Shown here in pieces: positions 39,235-48,235 of a DNA stretch of 64,000 nucleotides. The position numbers and the translations under genes were made by a program. Under the pieces are notes generated by a model. The model searched no databases. It was not told the origin of the DNA and saw nothing but the letters and a program-made list of their open reading frames with translations. Numbering within the stretch: the first letter of the stretch is position 1; the number at the start of each line of letters is the position of its first letter. This stretch comes from Paracoccus zhejiangensis. GTDB taxonomy: Bacteria > Pseudomonadota > Alphaproteobacteria > Rhodobacterales > Rhodobacteraceae. The stretch is from assembly GCF_002847445.1 (NCBI RefSeq), contig NZ_CP025430.1, positions 2,666,001 to 2,730,000 of the forward strand, in the 5' to 3' direction.

Positions 39235-39948
39235 TCAATGCGCCGCCGACAGCCCGATGGTCAACACCTCGGCCGCCTCGCCATAGGCTTCGGGCTTGGC
39301 TTCCAGCACATGGGCCGCGCGGATGGCGATATTGTCCGAAACCGGGGCGCCCGACAGGGTCTCGATGGCACCGGCAATCTCGGTCAGACGCGCCGCAATC
39401 GCCGCACTGTCGGCGCTGCCGCCATCGGCTGCGGCCTTCAGCGAGTCGCGGATCTCGGTCAGCTCCGGCGCGGCCTCGGTCACCTGCCCGTCATCGGGGC
39501 GGCTTTCGACATAGCTGCGGATCGCCCAGGCAGCCGCCGGGCCCAGAAGCTCGCCAAAGGCCGGCATCTTGGTCACGCCGTCCTGCGTGTAGCCCTCGCG
39601 GAAGCGTTCGATGAACCATTCATCGCCATATTCCTCGGCCTCGAGATAGCGCAGGTCGGGGGCCAGCCCGCCCGAGATCGCCTCGAGCCCGTGGCAGCGG
39701 GCGCAGTTCTGGTTATAGCCCGAGGCGCCGATCTCGACCGCCTTGTTGAACACCTCGTCGCCGGCGGTATCGGCGCGGTAGGGGTTGACGGTCGCCCAGT
39801 CATCGGCGGCGATCTCGGGCAGGCCGGCCGTATCAACGGCCTGCGGCGCCACGTCGCCATGGGCCAGAACGGCAGCGGGGGTCAGCGTCGCCACGCTCAG
39901 GATCGCGGCCAGGATCAGCCGTTCGGTCGGTTTCGCAAGTCCGGACAT
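39235..39948 (-). CDS. pedF: Cytochrome c-550 (PedF-like)
   Basis: This 237-residue secreted cytochrome has a signal peptide ending V-L-A-H-G near residue 30 and a single heme motif C-A-R-C-H-G near 82-87, with a candidate Met ligand in K-M-P-A-F near 128. The C-terminal 90 residues form an additional helical, Ala/Glu-rich tail. Cytochromes of this type accept electrons from PQQ ethanol dehydrogenases. It is the first gene of the minus-strand operon with the binding protein, opposite the PQQ-ABC binding protein gene, and both share a promoter region with repeated operators. Confidence 0.87.
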   Translation of the reverse strand: MSGLAKPTERLILAAILSVATLTPAAVLAHGDVAPQAVDTAGLPEIAADDWATVNPYRADTAGDEVFNKAVEIGASGYNQNCARCHGLEAISGGLAPDLRYLEAEEYGDEWFIERFREGYTQDGVTKMPAFGELLGPAAAWAIRSYVESRPDDGQVTEAAPELTEIRDSLKAAADGGSADSAAIAARLTEIAGAIETLSGAPVSDNIAIRAAHVLEAKPEAYGEAAEVLTIGLSAAH

Positions 39949-39982
39949 GGCAAACTCCTCCTCAGCCTGTCACCTTGCCCTT

Positions 39983-40068
39983 GGTCTAAGTCGGGGCGGT
40001 CCTTCACGGCTATTCGACATTGGTCGCGCCGCGCCGCGCCGCAGCAGAGCGGCATGGGACCATGGTCG
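39983..40068. promoter_or_regulatory. Divergent promoter region with three related inverted repeats
   Basis: Three related sites occur here: GGTCTAAGTCG (39983-39993), CGACATTGGTCG (40015-40026) and GGACCATGGTCG (40057-40068). The last is identical over 12 bp to the site at 31005. The second and third are 42 bp apart, four helical turns, so proteins bound there would face the same side. The region separates the divergent cytochrome c-550 and PQQ-ABC binding-protein genes. Confidence 0.5.
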
Positions 40069-40120
40069 AATTGGGCATGTCCGCGACAGTTTTTATTCTT
40101 TCCGAAAGGGGAGGACGAGG

Positions 40121-41338
40121 ATGACCGGACCGGCACAGGCCGCCCGCTGCGACTGGCGCAGCTTACCAATCGCGGCGCTTCTGGTCGCAGTTTTGGCAAC
40201 GCCCGCGCTGGCCCAGACAGCCGCGAAAGAGCCGCTGCCGGTACCCATCGGCTGGCTGAAGGTCGAACAGCCTGCCCCGCCGATCCTGTCGAACCTTGCC
40301 CCGCCGCCCGCCGATACCGGCCTTGCCGGCGCGAGGCTGGGGCGCGAGGACAATGCCACCACCGGCAGCTTCATGGGCCATGACTACCAGCTGACCGAAA
40401 CCCTCGTGCCCGAGGGCGAGGATGCGCTGGCCGCCGCCCGCTCGGCACTGGCCGCGACCCCCTTCCTGCTGGTCGATGCCCCGGCCCAGACCATGATCCA
40501 GATCGCCGACCTGCCCGAGGCGCAGGGGGCGCTGATCTTCAACATCGCGCGTGGCGAGGACAGCTTGCGCGGTGCCGATTGCCGCCGGAACCTGCTTCAC
40601 ACCGCGCCCTCGGATTCGATGCTGACCGATGCGCTGATGCAGTTCATCGCCTGGCGACAATGGTCGGATCTGGTGCTGATCGAGGGCGAGCATCCGGGCG
40701 ATGCGGAATTTTCCGCCGCGCTGGAAGCCTCGGCCACGAAATTCGGGCAGAAGATCGCCGCCCGCAAGACCTGGGCTTTTGACGCCGACATGCGCCGCAA
40801 TGCCAGCGCCGAGGTGCCGCTGTTCACCCAGGATTTCGGCGATTACGACCTGCTGCTACTGTCGGACACATTGGACGATTTCGACCGTTACATCCCTTTC
40901 AACACCTGGCTTCCCCGTCCCACCGGGGGCACCGAGGGCATCGTGCCGGCGGCATGGTCGCCTTCGGTCGAACAATCGGGCGCGGCGCAGTTGCAAAGCC
41001 GCTTCATCGACCTGAACGGGCGCGAGATGCAATCGGCCGATTACGCCGCTTGGGCGGCCGTCCGCGCCGTGGGCGAGGCGGTGACGCGGCTGAACAGCTC
41101 CGATCCGGCCGCGCTGCGGGATTTCCTTCTCTCCGACCAGTTCCAACTGGCCGGGTTCAAGGGCCGCCCGCAAAGCTTCCGCGACTGGAACGGCCAGATG
41201 CGCCAGCCGATCCCGCTGGTCAGCGACCGCGCCGTGGTCGCGCTCGCCCCGATCGAGGGCTTCATGCATCAGGTGACCGAGCTCGACACGCTTGGCACCG
41301 ACCGCGCCGAATCCGCCTGCTCCGCCTTTTCCGACTGA
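40121..41338 (+). CDS. PQQ-dependent alcohol dehydrogenase system ABC-type substrate-binding protein
   Basis: This 405-residue protein has a signal peptide ending A-L-A-Q near residue 31 and a type-1 periplasmic binding fold. It matches the family annotated as ABC substrate-binding protein of the PQQ-dependent alcohol dehydrogenase system: L-L-V-D-A-P-A near 110, C-R-R-N-L-L-H-T near 155, Y-D-L-L-L-L-S-D near 245. The ligand is unknown. The ATG at 40121 has GGGGAGGACGAGG before it; the open frame runs further upstream through the divergent promoter and is not coding. Downstream, at 20 bp, is the beta-propeller gene; the ATPase and permease usually encoded next are absent. Confidence 0.85.
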   Translation: MTGPAQAARCDWRSLPIAALLVAVLATPALAQTAAKEPLPVPIGWLKVEQPAPPILSNLAPPPADTGLAGARLGREDNATTGSFMGHDYQLTETLVPEGEDALAAARSALAATPFLLVDAPAQTMIQIADLPEAQGALIFNIARGEDSLRGADCRRNLLHTAPSDSMLTDALMQFIAWRQWSDLVLIEGEHPGDAEFSAALEASATKFGQKIAARKTWAFDADMRRNASAEVPLFTQDFGDYDLLLLSDTLDDFDRYIPFNTWLPRPTGGTEGIVPAAWSPSVEQSGAAQLQSRFIDLNGREMQSADYAAWAAVRAVGEAVTRLNSSDPAALRDFLLSDQFQLAGFKGRPQSFRDWNGQMRQPIPLVSDRAVVALAPIEGFMHQVTELDTLGTDRAESACSAFSD

Positions 41339-41358
41339 TTTGACCAAGGACGTTTGCC

Positions 41359-42327
41359 ATGCGCTGTCTTGCCCTTTCCGCCCCGATTCTGGCCGCCCTG
41401 TCCGCCGCCCCGATGGCCCATGCCGCCGAGATCTGGGTCACCAATGAGAAGGACAACTCGATCAGCGTGATCGACGTGGCGACGCTGGAGGTGACCCGCA
41501 CCATCCCGACCGGCGAGCGCCCGCGCGGCATCACCTTCAGCAAGGATTACAGCGTCGTCTATATCTGCGCCTCGGACAGCGACACGGTGCAGGTGATGGA
41601 CCCGGAGACGGGCGAGATCCTGCATGACCTGCCCTCGGGTGAGGACCCCGAGCAATTCGTCCTGCATCCCGATGACAAGCATCTCTATATCGCCAACGAG
41701 GATGACGCGATCACCACCGTCGTCGACACCGAGACGCATAAGGTGGTCGCCCAGATCAATGTGGGGATCGAGCCCGAGGGCATGGCCGTCAGCCCCGATG
41801 GCAAGATCGCCATCACCACCTCGGAAACCACCAATATGGCGCATTGGATCGATACTGGGACGCAGCAGCTTTTCGCCAATACCCTGGTCGACTCGCGACC
41901 CCGTCATGCCGAGTTCACCCATGACGGCGGGCAATTGTGGGTCAGTTCCGAGATCGGCGGCACCATCACGGTCTTCGACGCCAAGACTCAGGCAGAACTC
42001 GGCAAGGTGCGCTTCGACATGCCGAACATTCATCCCGACAAGATTCAGCCTGTCGGTTTCGAGTTCGACGAGAAGGGCGAATTTGCCTGGGTGGCGCTGG
42101 GTCCGGCGAACCATGTCGCCGTGGTCAACATGAAGACCCTCGAGGTCGAGGATTACGTGCTGGTTGGCCGCCGGGTCTGGCACATGGCGTTTTCACCGGA
42201 CATGAGCCAGCTCTTCACCACCAACGGCGTATCGGGCGATGTGACGGTGATCGACGTGGCCAGCCGCAACCCGGTCAAGACCATCAAGGTCGGTCGCTAT
42301 CCCTGGGGCGCGGCGACGCGGCCCTGA
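41359..42327 (+). CDS. PQQ-associated YVTN beta-propeller protein
   Basis: This 322-residue secreted protein has a signal peptide ending M-A-H-A-A-E near residue 24, followed by about seven repeats of roughly 42 residues of the YVTN type (W-V-T-N-E-K-D-N-S-I-S-V-I-D and similar, with T-I-P-T-G-x-x-P-R-G). The family is found beside PQQ-dependent catabolic genes in methylotrophs and ethanol oxidisers; its role is unknown. It is co-oriented with and 20 bp downstream of the PQQ-ABC binding protein and convergent with the DUF3035 gene. Confidence 0.88.
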   Translation: MRCLALSAPILAALSAAPMAHAAEIWVTNEKDNSISVIDVATLEVTRTIPTGERPRGITFSKDYSVVYICASDSDTVQVMDPETGEILHDLPSGEDPEQFVLHPDDKHLYIANEDDAITTVVDTETHKVVAQINVGIEPEGMAVSPDGKIAITTSETTNMAHWIDTGTQQLFANTLVDSRPRHAEFTHDGGQLWVSSEIGGTITVFDAKTQAELGKVRFDMPNIHPDKIQPVGFEFDEKGEFAWVALGPANHVAVVNMKTLEVEDYVLVGRRVWHMAFSPDMSQLFTTNGVSGDVTVIDVASRNPVKTIKVGRYPWGAATRP

Positions 42328-42336
42328 TCGCGCCGT

Positions 42337-42368
42337 CTTATTCGTCGGCAGGCTTATTCGTCGGCGGG
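42337..42368. repeat. 16-bp tandem duplication at the end of the DUF3035 gene
   Basis: Two 16-bp units, 42337-42352 and 42353-42368, differ at one base (CTTATTCGTCGGC then A or G, then GG). The second unit contains the DUF3035 stop codon and last codons; the first is a copy just past the stop. Confidence 0.85.
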
Positions 42369-42878
42369 CGGCGGCGGTGCGCTTGGGGTCTGCGCCCCGG
42401 CGCGGCGCCAGCGCAAGAGCTCGGCATCCGAATCCAGCGTCATCGGGCGATAGGCCCGCATGTAGACGCTGGTCTGGGCCAGCCGCTCCAAGAGCTTGCG
42501 CGAATGGTCCGAGCGCCATTCGACATCGGCCTGCGCCAACTCGCCGCGGATGTTCGGTTGAACACCGTAACGCGAGGCATAGGAAACCAGCCCGCCATCG
42601 GCCGCGCCGACGCCGTTATTGGCCAGCCGCGCCGGGTTGCCGCCAAGCGCGCCCACGGCATCGCCGAAGGGCGTCGGGTCGGTAATGTTGCCACCACCGG
42701 GCGTCGGCGTCGGCAGCAGCGCGAGGTCGGGCGGCATGGACAGGGGTTTCGTCGGCAGGATGGCAAACTCGTCCGGCCCGTCCTGACCGGATTTCAGGTT
42801 CATCAGCCGCGGATCGTTGCTGCAAGCGGCCAGTCCAAGCCCGGCCGTGATCGTCAATGTCAGCGCGAATGCCCGCAT
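42354..42878 (-). CDS. DUF3035 lipoprotein
   Basis: This 174-residue protein starts with a lipoprotein signal ending L-A-A-C at residues 16-19, so the mature protein is anchored by Cys19. Residues 35-90 are Pro/Gly-rich, with P-P-D-L-A-L-L-P-T, and the rest is weakly helical. It matches the DUF3035 family of alphaproteobacterial lipoproteins found next to lspA. The function is not known; outer-membrane or periplasmic attachment is likely. It is 33 bp downstream of lspA, whose product would process it. Confidence 0.8.
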   Translation of the reverse strand: MRAFALTLTITAGLGLAACSNDPRLMNLKSGQDGPDEFAILPTKPLSMPPDLALLPTPTPGGGNITDPTPFGDAVGALGGNPARLANNGVGAADGGLVSYASRYGVQPNIRGELAQADVEWRSDHSRKLLERLAQTSVYMRAYRPMTLDSDAELLRWRRAGAQTPSAPPPPADE

Positions 42879-42911
42879 ACTGTGCCTGCCCTCTGTCTCT
42901 TTCGGCCCGTT

Positions 42912-43535
42912 CTAGCGTGAATTCCGAGGCTCGTCACGGGTCTTGTCGCCCGGCTTTTCTGCCTTGTCCTTGGCCGGCATCAGGATCAGCCCGATGGCGC
43001 CGGCGAAAATCGCTATATCGGCCACGTTGAAGCTGTAGGGGTTCTGCCAGCCCGGCAGCGACATGTTCAGGAAATCCGCCACCGCGCCGAAATAGATCCG
43101 GTCGATGACGTTGCCGATGGCCCCGCCGATCAACAGCCCGCCGGCAATCTTGGCGATCCGCCCCTGCGCGCTGCGCTTCAGCCAGAACCACACCCAGAGG
43201 CAGATGACCACCGCCACGGCGATCAGCACCCAGCGCATGAAATCCTTCTCGCTGGAGAGAAGGCCGAAATTCACCCCCTCGTTCCAAGCCATGCGCAGGT
43301 TCAGCCAGGGGGGCAAGAGGTCGATGGCCCGAACCCGGTCCAGCTCCAGCACATGCACGACCCAGTACTTCAGCACCTGATCGATCAGGACGATCGCACC
43401 CGCAACCCAGGCGACCAGACGCATCGAGCCGGTCAACGCGGGATCGGGCCGCGGCTCGATCTTCGGCGCGCGGGGCTTGGGCTTGGCTGCTGCGGGCTTT
43501 TTCCGCAGCGGCGGCGGAGCGCTGTTCTCGGTCAT
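42912..43535 (-). CDS. lspA: Lipoprotein signal peptidase (signal peptidase II)
   Basis: This 207-residue membrane protease removes signal peptides from prolipoproteins. It has four membrane helices and the two catalytic Asp motifs G-N-V-I-D-R (near residue 140) and F-N-V-A-D (near 168). The N-terminal 35 residues are a Lys/Pro/Arg-rich extension not seen in E. coli LspA (164 residues); a later start is possible but I see no better ribosome site. It starts 3 bp after the purH stop, and the gene order purH-lspA-DUF3035 is common in Rhodobacterales. Confidence 0.93.
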   Translation of the reverse strand: MTENSAPPPLRKKPAAAKPKPRAPKIEPRPDPALTGSMRLVAWVAGAIVLIDQVLKYWVVHVLELDRVRAIDLLPPWLNLRMAWNEGVNFGLLSSEKDFMRWVLIAVAVVICLWVWFWLKRSAQGRIAKIAGGLLIGGAIGNVIDRIYFGAVADFLNMSLPGWQNPYSFNVADIAIFAGAIGLILMPAKDKAEKPGDKTRDEPRNSR

Positions 43536-43538
43536 GGA

Positions 43539-45128
43539 TCAGTGCCGGAAATGCCGCTGGCCGGTGAAGACCATGGCCAGACCCAGACGGTCGGCGGCCT
43601 CGATCACCTCGGCATCGCGCATCGAACCGCCGGGCTGGATCACCGCCTTGGCCCCGGCCTCGGCCAAAGCCTCGATCCCGTCGGCAAAGGGGAAGAACGC
43701 ATCCGAGGCGACCGCCGAGCCAACCGTCAGCGGCAGCGGCAGGGCCAGCGCCTCGGCCATGTCCTCGGATTTGCGGCGGCCGATGCGGGTGCTGTCCACG
43801 CGGCTCATCTGGCCGGCGCCGATGCCCACGGTCGCCAGGTCCTTGGCATAGACGATGGCATTGGATTTCACATGTTTCGCGACGGTCCAGGCGAACATGA
43901 GATCGGCCAGTTCCGCATCCGAGGGCTGGCGCTTGCTGACGATCTTCAGCGCCTCGCGCGCCACATGGCCATTGTCGCGCCCTTGGGCGAGGAACCCGCC
44001 CGCCACCTGCCGGAAGGTCAGCCCCGCGGCCATCGGATCTGGCAAGCCGCCGGTGGTCAGCAGGCGCAGGTTCTTCTTGCCGGCGAAAATCGCCTTCGCT
44101 TCCTCGTCGGCATCGGGTGCAATGACCACCTCGGTAAAGATCTTCACGATCTCTTCCGCCGTCGCCCCGTCGAGCGGCTGGTTCAGCGCCACGATCCCGC
44201 CAAAGGCCGAGGTCCGGTCGCAGTCATAGGCGCGCTTGTAGGCCTCGAGCGCGGAACCGCCCTGCGCCACACCACAGGGATTGGCGTGCTTGATGATGGC
44301 GCAAGCCGGGCCTTCAGCCGGGTCGAATTCCGCCACCAGCTCGAAAGCCGCATCGGTATCGTTGATATTGTTGTAGCTCAGTTCCTTGCCCTGCCACTGG
44401 CGCGCGGTGGCAACGCCCGGCCGCGCCTCGCCGGTGACATAGAAGGCCGCCGCCTGGTGCGGGTTCTCGCCATAGCGCAGCCCCTGCGCCAGCGTCCCGG
44501 CAAAGGCGCGGCGGCGCGGAGTCTCCTCGCCGATGGCCCCGGCCATCCAGGTCGAGACCGCCGCGTCATAGGCCGCGGTGCGGGCATAGGCGGTCTGCGC
44601 CAGCCGCTTGCGGAACGCCAGCGAGCAGCGGTCGTCATTGGCATCCATCTCGGCCAGAAGCGCGTCGTAATCCTGCACATCGACGATGACATTGACGAAG
44701 GCATGATTCTTGGCCGCCGCGCGGATCATCGCCGGACCGCCGATGTCGATATTCTCGATGCACTCGTCGTAACCCGCGCCCTTGGCCACGGTCTCCTCGA
44801 ACGGGTAGAGGTTCACCACCAGAAGATCGATCGGCCCTATCCCATGGGCCTCCATCGCGGCCAGATGCTCGTCATTGTCGCGCAGCGCCAGAAGACCGCC
44901 ATGCACCGCCGGGTGCAGCGTCTTGACGCGCCCGTCCATCATCTCGGGAAAGCCGGTCACATCGGCCACGTCCACGACCGTCAGCCCGGCCTCGCGCAGC
45001 GCCTTGGCGGTGCCGCCGGTCGAGAGGATCTCGATCCCCCGCGCATCCAGCCTCCGGGCGAAATCGATCAGCCCGGTCTTGTCGGAAACGGAAATCAGCG
45101 CGCGGCGCAGCGGGATCAGGTCGGTCAT
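43539..45128 (-). CDS. purH: Bifunctional AICAR formyltransferase/IMP cyclohydrolase
   Basis: This 529-residue enzyme catalyses the last two steps of IMP synthesis. The N-terminal IMP cyclohydrolase (MGS-like) domain covers about residues 1-200 and shows S-V-S-D-K-T-G near 13 and S-T-G-G-T near 36; the AICAR transformylase domain follows with the catalytic K-H in I-I-K-H-A-N-P-C-G near 270. Length equals E. coli PurH (529). It heads the purH-lspA-DUF3035 run. Confidence 0.97.
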   Translation of the reverse strand: MTDLIPLRRALISVSDKTGLIDFARRLDARGIEILSTGGTAKALREAGLTVVDVADVTGFPEMMDGRVKTLHPAVHGGLLALRDNDEHLAAMEAHGIGPIDLLVVNLYPFEETVAKGAGYDECIENIDIGGPAMIRAAAKNHAFVNVIVDVQDYDALLAEMDANDDRCSLAFRKRLAQTAYARTAAYDAAVSTWMAGAIGEETPRRRAFAGTLAQGLRYGENPHQAAAFYVTGEARPGVATARQWQGKELSYNNINDTDAAFELVAEFDPAEGPACAIIKHANPCGVAQGGSALEAYKRAYDCDRTSAFGGIVALNQPLDGATAEEIVKIFTEVVIAPDADEEAKAIFAGKKNLRLLTTGGLPDPMAAGLTFRQVAGGFLAQGRDNGHVAREALKIVSKRQPSDAELADLMFAWTVAKHVKSNAIVYAKDLATVGIGAGQMSRVDSTRIGRRKSEDMAEALALPLPLTVGSAVASDAFFPFADGIEALAEAGAKAVIQPGGSMRDAEVIEAADRLGLAMVFTGQRHFRH

Positions 45129-45188
45129 CTGGGTCCTCGGGCGTGGTTTGCGGGTCAGTTACCTCTAGGGCGAGGCGGCGTCCAGCAC

Positions 45189-46454
45189 TCAGGCGGTTTT
45201 CCGCAGAGCGGCGATGAAGAACCCGTCCATGCCGCCACGATCCGGCCAATAATCCGGGCGCAGGCGCAGCCCACCCTCGGGGGTGATCCATGCGGGGTCC
45301 ACGCCGGGCAGGTCGGGGCGGATCACCTGCAGGTCCGGGTGACGCGCCACTGCGGCGGCCAGCTGCGCCTCGCCCTCTTCGGGCAGCAGCGAGCAGGTGG
45401 CAAAGACCAGCCGACCGCCCGCAGGCAGCATCGCCAGCGCATGGTCGATCAGCGCCGATTGCAGCGCGGTGATCTCGGCCAGCCCCTCGCCATCGCGCAG
45501 CAGCGGAAGGTCGGGATGGCGGCGAATCGTGCCGGTGGCGGAACAGGGCGCATCCAGCAGCACCGCATCGGGCGGGCTGGCCGGGGTCCAGTCCAGCGCA
45601 TCGGCCACCACCAATTCGGCCGAAAGCCCGCAGCGGGCCAGGTTCTCGGCCACCCGCGCCATGCGCTGATCCGAGATGTCGACCGCCGTGACCTTGGCCC
45701 CGGCAGCGGCCAGTTGCAGCGTCTTGCCGCCCGGCGCGGCGCAGAGGTCCACGACCGTCTCGCCCGGCTGCGCGTTCAGCAGCTTCGCCGCCAGTGCGGC
45801 GGCGGCATCCTGCGCCCACCAGTCGCCCGCCTCGAATCCCGGCAGCGCCGAAAGCTGCGGCGAGCCGGCCAGACGGACCGAGCCGGTGGGCAGCAGGTCG
45901 CCTTCGGGTCCGGCAGCACCCGGTTTCAGGGTCAGGTCCAGCGGCGCGCCGGCCTGATGCGCCGCCTCCATCGCCGCAAGGGCCTCGCGCCCATAGGCGG
46001 CGACCAGCGCCTTCCTCAGCCAATTGGGCAGGGGTTGCACCGGCAGGCTGGCCCAGTCCGTGACCTCGGCCACCTTGCGCAGAACCGCGTTCACCATGCC
46101 CGAGGCCGCCGCGCCCTTCTTGCCCATGCCGCGCACCAGCCCGACGGCGGCATTCACCACGCCATGCGGGGCCTCGCCCAGTTCCAGCAGTTCGACCGTC
46201 GCCAGACGCAGCAGGTCAGCCACCTCGGGCTTTGGCTTGCGCTGTAGGAACCGGCCCAGCACTAGGTCGGCGCGATCCCGGTGGCGCAGGGCGGCCAGTG
46301 CGAGCCGCTGCGCCCGCGCCCGGTCGCCATGCGGCAGGTGGTTCAGCCGCCCGGCCTGATCGCCGAGTGACCGCCCCTCGCGCAGACCCGCCAGCAGCGT
46401 CAGCGCACCCTTGCGCGCGCCATCCTGAACCGCCCGATCCTGAACCTTTGCCAA
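45189..46454 (-). CDS. rsmB: 16S rRNA (cytosine-967-C5)-methyltransferase RsmB
   Basis: This 421-residue protein has an N-terminal NusB-like RNA-binding domain (about 1-140) and a SAM-dependent methyltransferase domain with D-L-C-A-A-P-G-G-K-T near 235 and the two catalytic-cycle cysteines in D-A-P-C-S-A-T-G near 305 and F-A-T-C-S-L-L-P-E-E-G-E near 355. It methylates C967 of 16S rRNA in its family. It lies upstream of purH on the same strand with a 60-bp gap. Confidence 0.93.
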   Translation of the reverse strand: MAKVQDRAVQDGARKGALTLLAGLREGRSLGDQAGRLNHLPHGDRARAQRLALAALRHRDRADLVLGRFLQRKPKPEVADLLRLATVELLELGEAPHGVVNAAVGLVRGMGKKGAAASGMVNAVLRKVAEVTDWASLPVQPLPNWLRKALVAAYGREALAAMEAAHQAGAPLDLTLKPGAAGPEGDLLPTGSVRLAGSPQLSALPGFEAGDWWAQDAAAALAAKLLNAQPGETVVDLCAAPGGKTLQLAAAGAKVTAVDISDQRMARVAENLARCGLSAELVVADALDWTPASPPDAVLLDAPCSATGTIRRHPDLPLLRDGEGLAEITALQSALIDHALAMLPAGGRLVFATCSLLPEEGEAQLAAAVARHPDLQVIRPDLPGVDPAWITPEGGLRLRPDYWPDRGGMDGFFIAALRKTA

Positions 46455-46513
46455 AGCCGCTTCCTTCGCCTAAACCGAAGTGAGACACATAGGCGCATTA
46501 GAGGTCCAAGACC

Positions 46514-46702
46514 ATGACCGACAAGCACGATATCCCCGCTGACCTTCCCCCCGCCGCGAAGCGTGCCCTTGCCGAAGCTGCCGAGCGCCGCAAAAAGGCC
46601 GAGGCGCTGCCGCCGCCGCCCAAGGAATATGGCGGGCGCGATGGCGCCGAGCCGGTGCGCTTTGGCGATTACGAGAAGAACGGTCTGGCGGTGGATTTCT
46701 GA
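46514..46702 (+). CDS. sdhAF4: Succinate dehydrogenase assembly factor 4-like protein (DUF1674)
   Basis: This 62-residue protein has a Lys/Ala-rich helical N-terminus and the conserved C-terminal block E-Y-G-G-R-D-G-A-E-P-V-R-F-G-D-Y-E-K-N-G with the ending V-D-F. That block defines DUF1674/Sdh8, whose eukaryotic members protect flavinated SdhA during complex II assembly. It starts 59 bp from the divergent rsmB gene and its stop overlaps the amidase ATG (TGATG). The symbol is by family analogy. Confidence 0.85.
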   Translation: MTDKHDIPADLPPAAKRALAEAAERRKKAEALPPPPKEYGGRDGAEPVRFGDYEKNGLAVDF

Positions 46703-48027
46703 TGGACTGGCTCAGGGCGTCGGCGGCCGAACAGGGCCGCGCGATCATGGCCGGGCTTCTGGACCCGGTCGACCAGACCGAGGCCTATCTGGCCGCGATC
46801 GAGGCCAATCCCTATGCCAAGCGCATCTATGCCCGCGTGACCCCGGCACGCGCCAAGGTCGAGGCCATTGCCGCCCATGACCGCAACAAGGCCGGGATGC
46901 GCCGGTGCCTGTTGGACGGCGTGGCGATCAGTTGGAAGGACAATATCGACAGCGCCGGCATCGCCACCGAGGCCGGCTCGCGGCTGCTGGAAGGCCGGAT
47001 CCCGGCGCAGGATGCAGCGACGCTGGCCAATGCCACGGCGGCGGGAACCGTCTGCCTCGGCAAGACCCATATGACCGAGCTGGCCTTTTCCGGTCTTGGG
47101 CTGAACCCGATGACGGCGACGCCGCCCAATGCGCTGGATGCGGCGCTGGCGCCCGGCGGCTCGTCCAGCGGGGCGGCGGTCTCGGTGGCGATGGGGCTGG
47201 CGGCGGCGGCAATCGGGTCCGATACCGGCGGCTCGATCCGGGTTCCGGCAGCGTGGAACGGGCTGGTGGGGTTCAAGCCGACGCATGGCGGGACCGACAG
47301 CCGCGGCGTGGTGCCCTTGGCGCGCAAGTTCGATGTGGTGGGCCCATTGGCCCGCACGGTCGAGGATTGCGCCTTCCTGCTGGCGGCGCTGCGCGGCGAT
47401 CAGCCGGTCGATCTCGCCGGTGCCTCGGTCGCCGGCTTGCGGCTGATGGTGCTGGACGGCGTGCCCTTCGACGAGGCCGAAGAGGCCCCGGTCCTCGCCT
47501 TCGAGGACGCGGTGAACCGTCTTGCCGCTGCGGGTGCCATCATCTCGCGCACCGCGCCGGGCTTTCTGCCCAAGGCCATGGCGCTGTCGCCGCTGCTGTT
47601 TGCGCCCGAGGCCTATGGCATCTGGCGCGACCAGATCGAGGCCGCGCCCGAGGCGATGCATCCGCCGATCCTCGAGCGTTTCCGGGGCGGCAAGGAGGTC
47701 AGCGCCCCGGATTTCGTCGCCGCGTGGGAATCGCTGGTGCGCTATCGCCGGGAATGGGCAGCCGAGATGGCGGGCTATGACGCGGTGATCCTGCCCACCG
47801 TGCCGGTCCTGCCGCCCGATGCCGAACGGCTGGCAACCGATACCGATTATTTCGTCAAGGCGAACCTGCTGACGCTGCGCAATACCCGGGTCGGCAACCT
47901 GATGGGCCTGCCCGCGGCCACCCTGCCTACCGGCCAGCCCGGTTGCGGGCTGATGGCCATGGGCGCAACCGATGGTGACCGGCTGCTGCTGCGGGTGGCG
48001 GCCGGAATCGAGGCCGCACTCGGCTGA
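46702..48027 (+). CDS. Amidase (amidase signature family)
   Basis: This 441-residue hydrolase has the Ser-cisSer-Lys triad of the amidase signature family: Lys in S-W-K-D-N near residue 77, the Gly/Ser stretch G-G-S-S-S-G-A-A near 152-159 and the nucleophile in G-S-D-T-G-G-S-I-R near 172-180. It is probably cytosolic; substrates in this family range from aryl amides to glutamyl-tRNA. Without GatB/GatC partners in frame nearby it is not likely GatA. The ATG overlaps the DUF1674 stop, so the two genes form one operon. Confidence 0.9.
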   Translation: MDWLRASAAEQGRAIMAGLLDPVDQTEAYLAAIEANPYAKRIYARVTPARAKVEAIAAHDRNKAGMRRCLLDGVAISWKDNIDSAGIATEAGSRLLEGRIPAQDAATLANATAAGTVCLGKTHMTELAFSGLGLNPMTATPPNALDAALAPGGSSSGAAVSVAMGLAAAAIGSDTGGSIRVPAAWNGLVGFKPTHGGTDSRGVVPLARKFDVVGPLARTVEDCAFLLAALRGDQPVDLAGASVAGLRLMVLDGVPFDEAEEAPVLAFEDAVNRLAAAGAIISRTAPGFLPKAMALSPLLFAPEAYGIWRDQIEAAPEAMHPPILERFRGGKEVSAPDFVAAWESLVRYRREWAAEMAGYDAVILPTVPVLPPDAERLATDTDYFVKANLLTLRNTRVGNLMGLPAATLPTGQPGCGLMAMGATDGDRLLLRVAAGIEAALG

Positions 48028-48235
48028 CCCTGAGTTCGGCCCGGATCGCGGGCCGAACGCCTTAAAATCCCAAGAGAAATTTCCCGATCTGGACGGTGTG
48101 CGCGCCCTCCCGGCCGCACCTCCCTGTGGTTGTGCGCCAATTGGTCACACCCCCCGGGCCTTTCACAGATCATGGTTAAGCATGGTATCATGCGCGTGGC
48201 CCCCCGAGCTGGCGTTTACATTCAAAGGGAAAGCC

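Noticed and set aside
43353-46247. A 964-codon plus-strand open frame opposite lspA, purH and rsmB
   Set aside because: It is the antisense shadow of three well-supported genes and has no domain signature.
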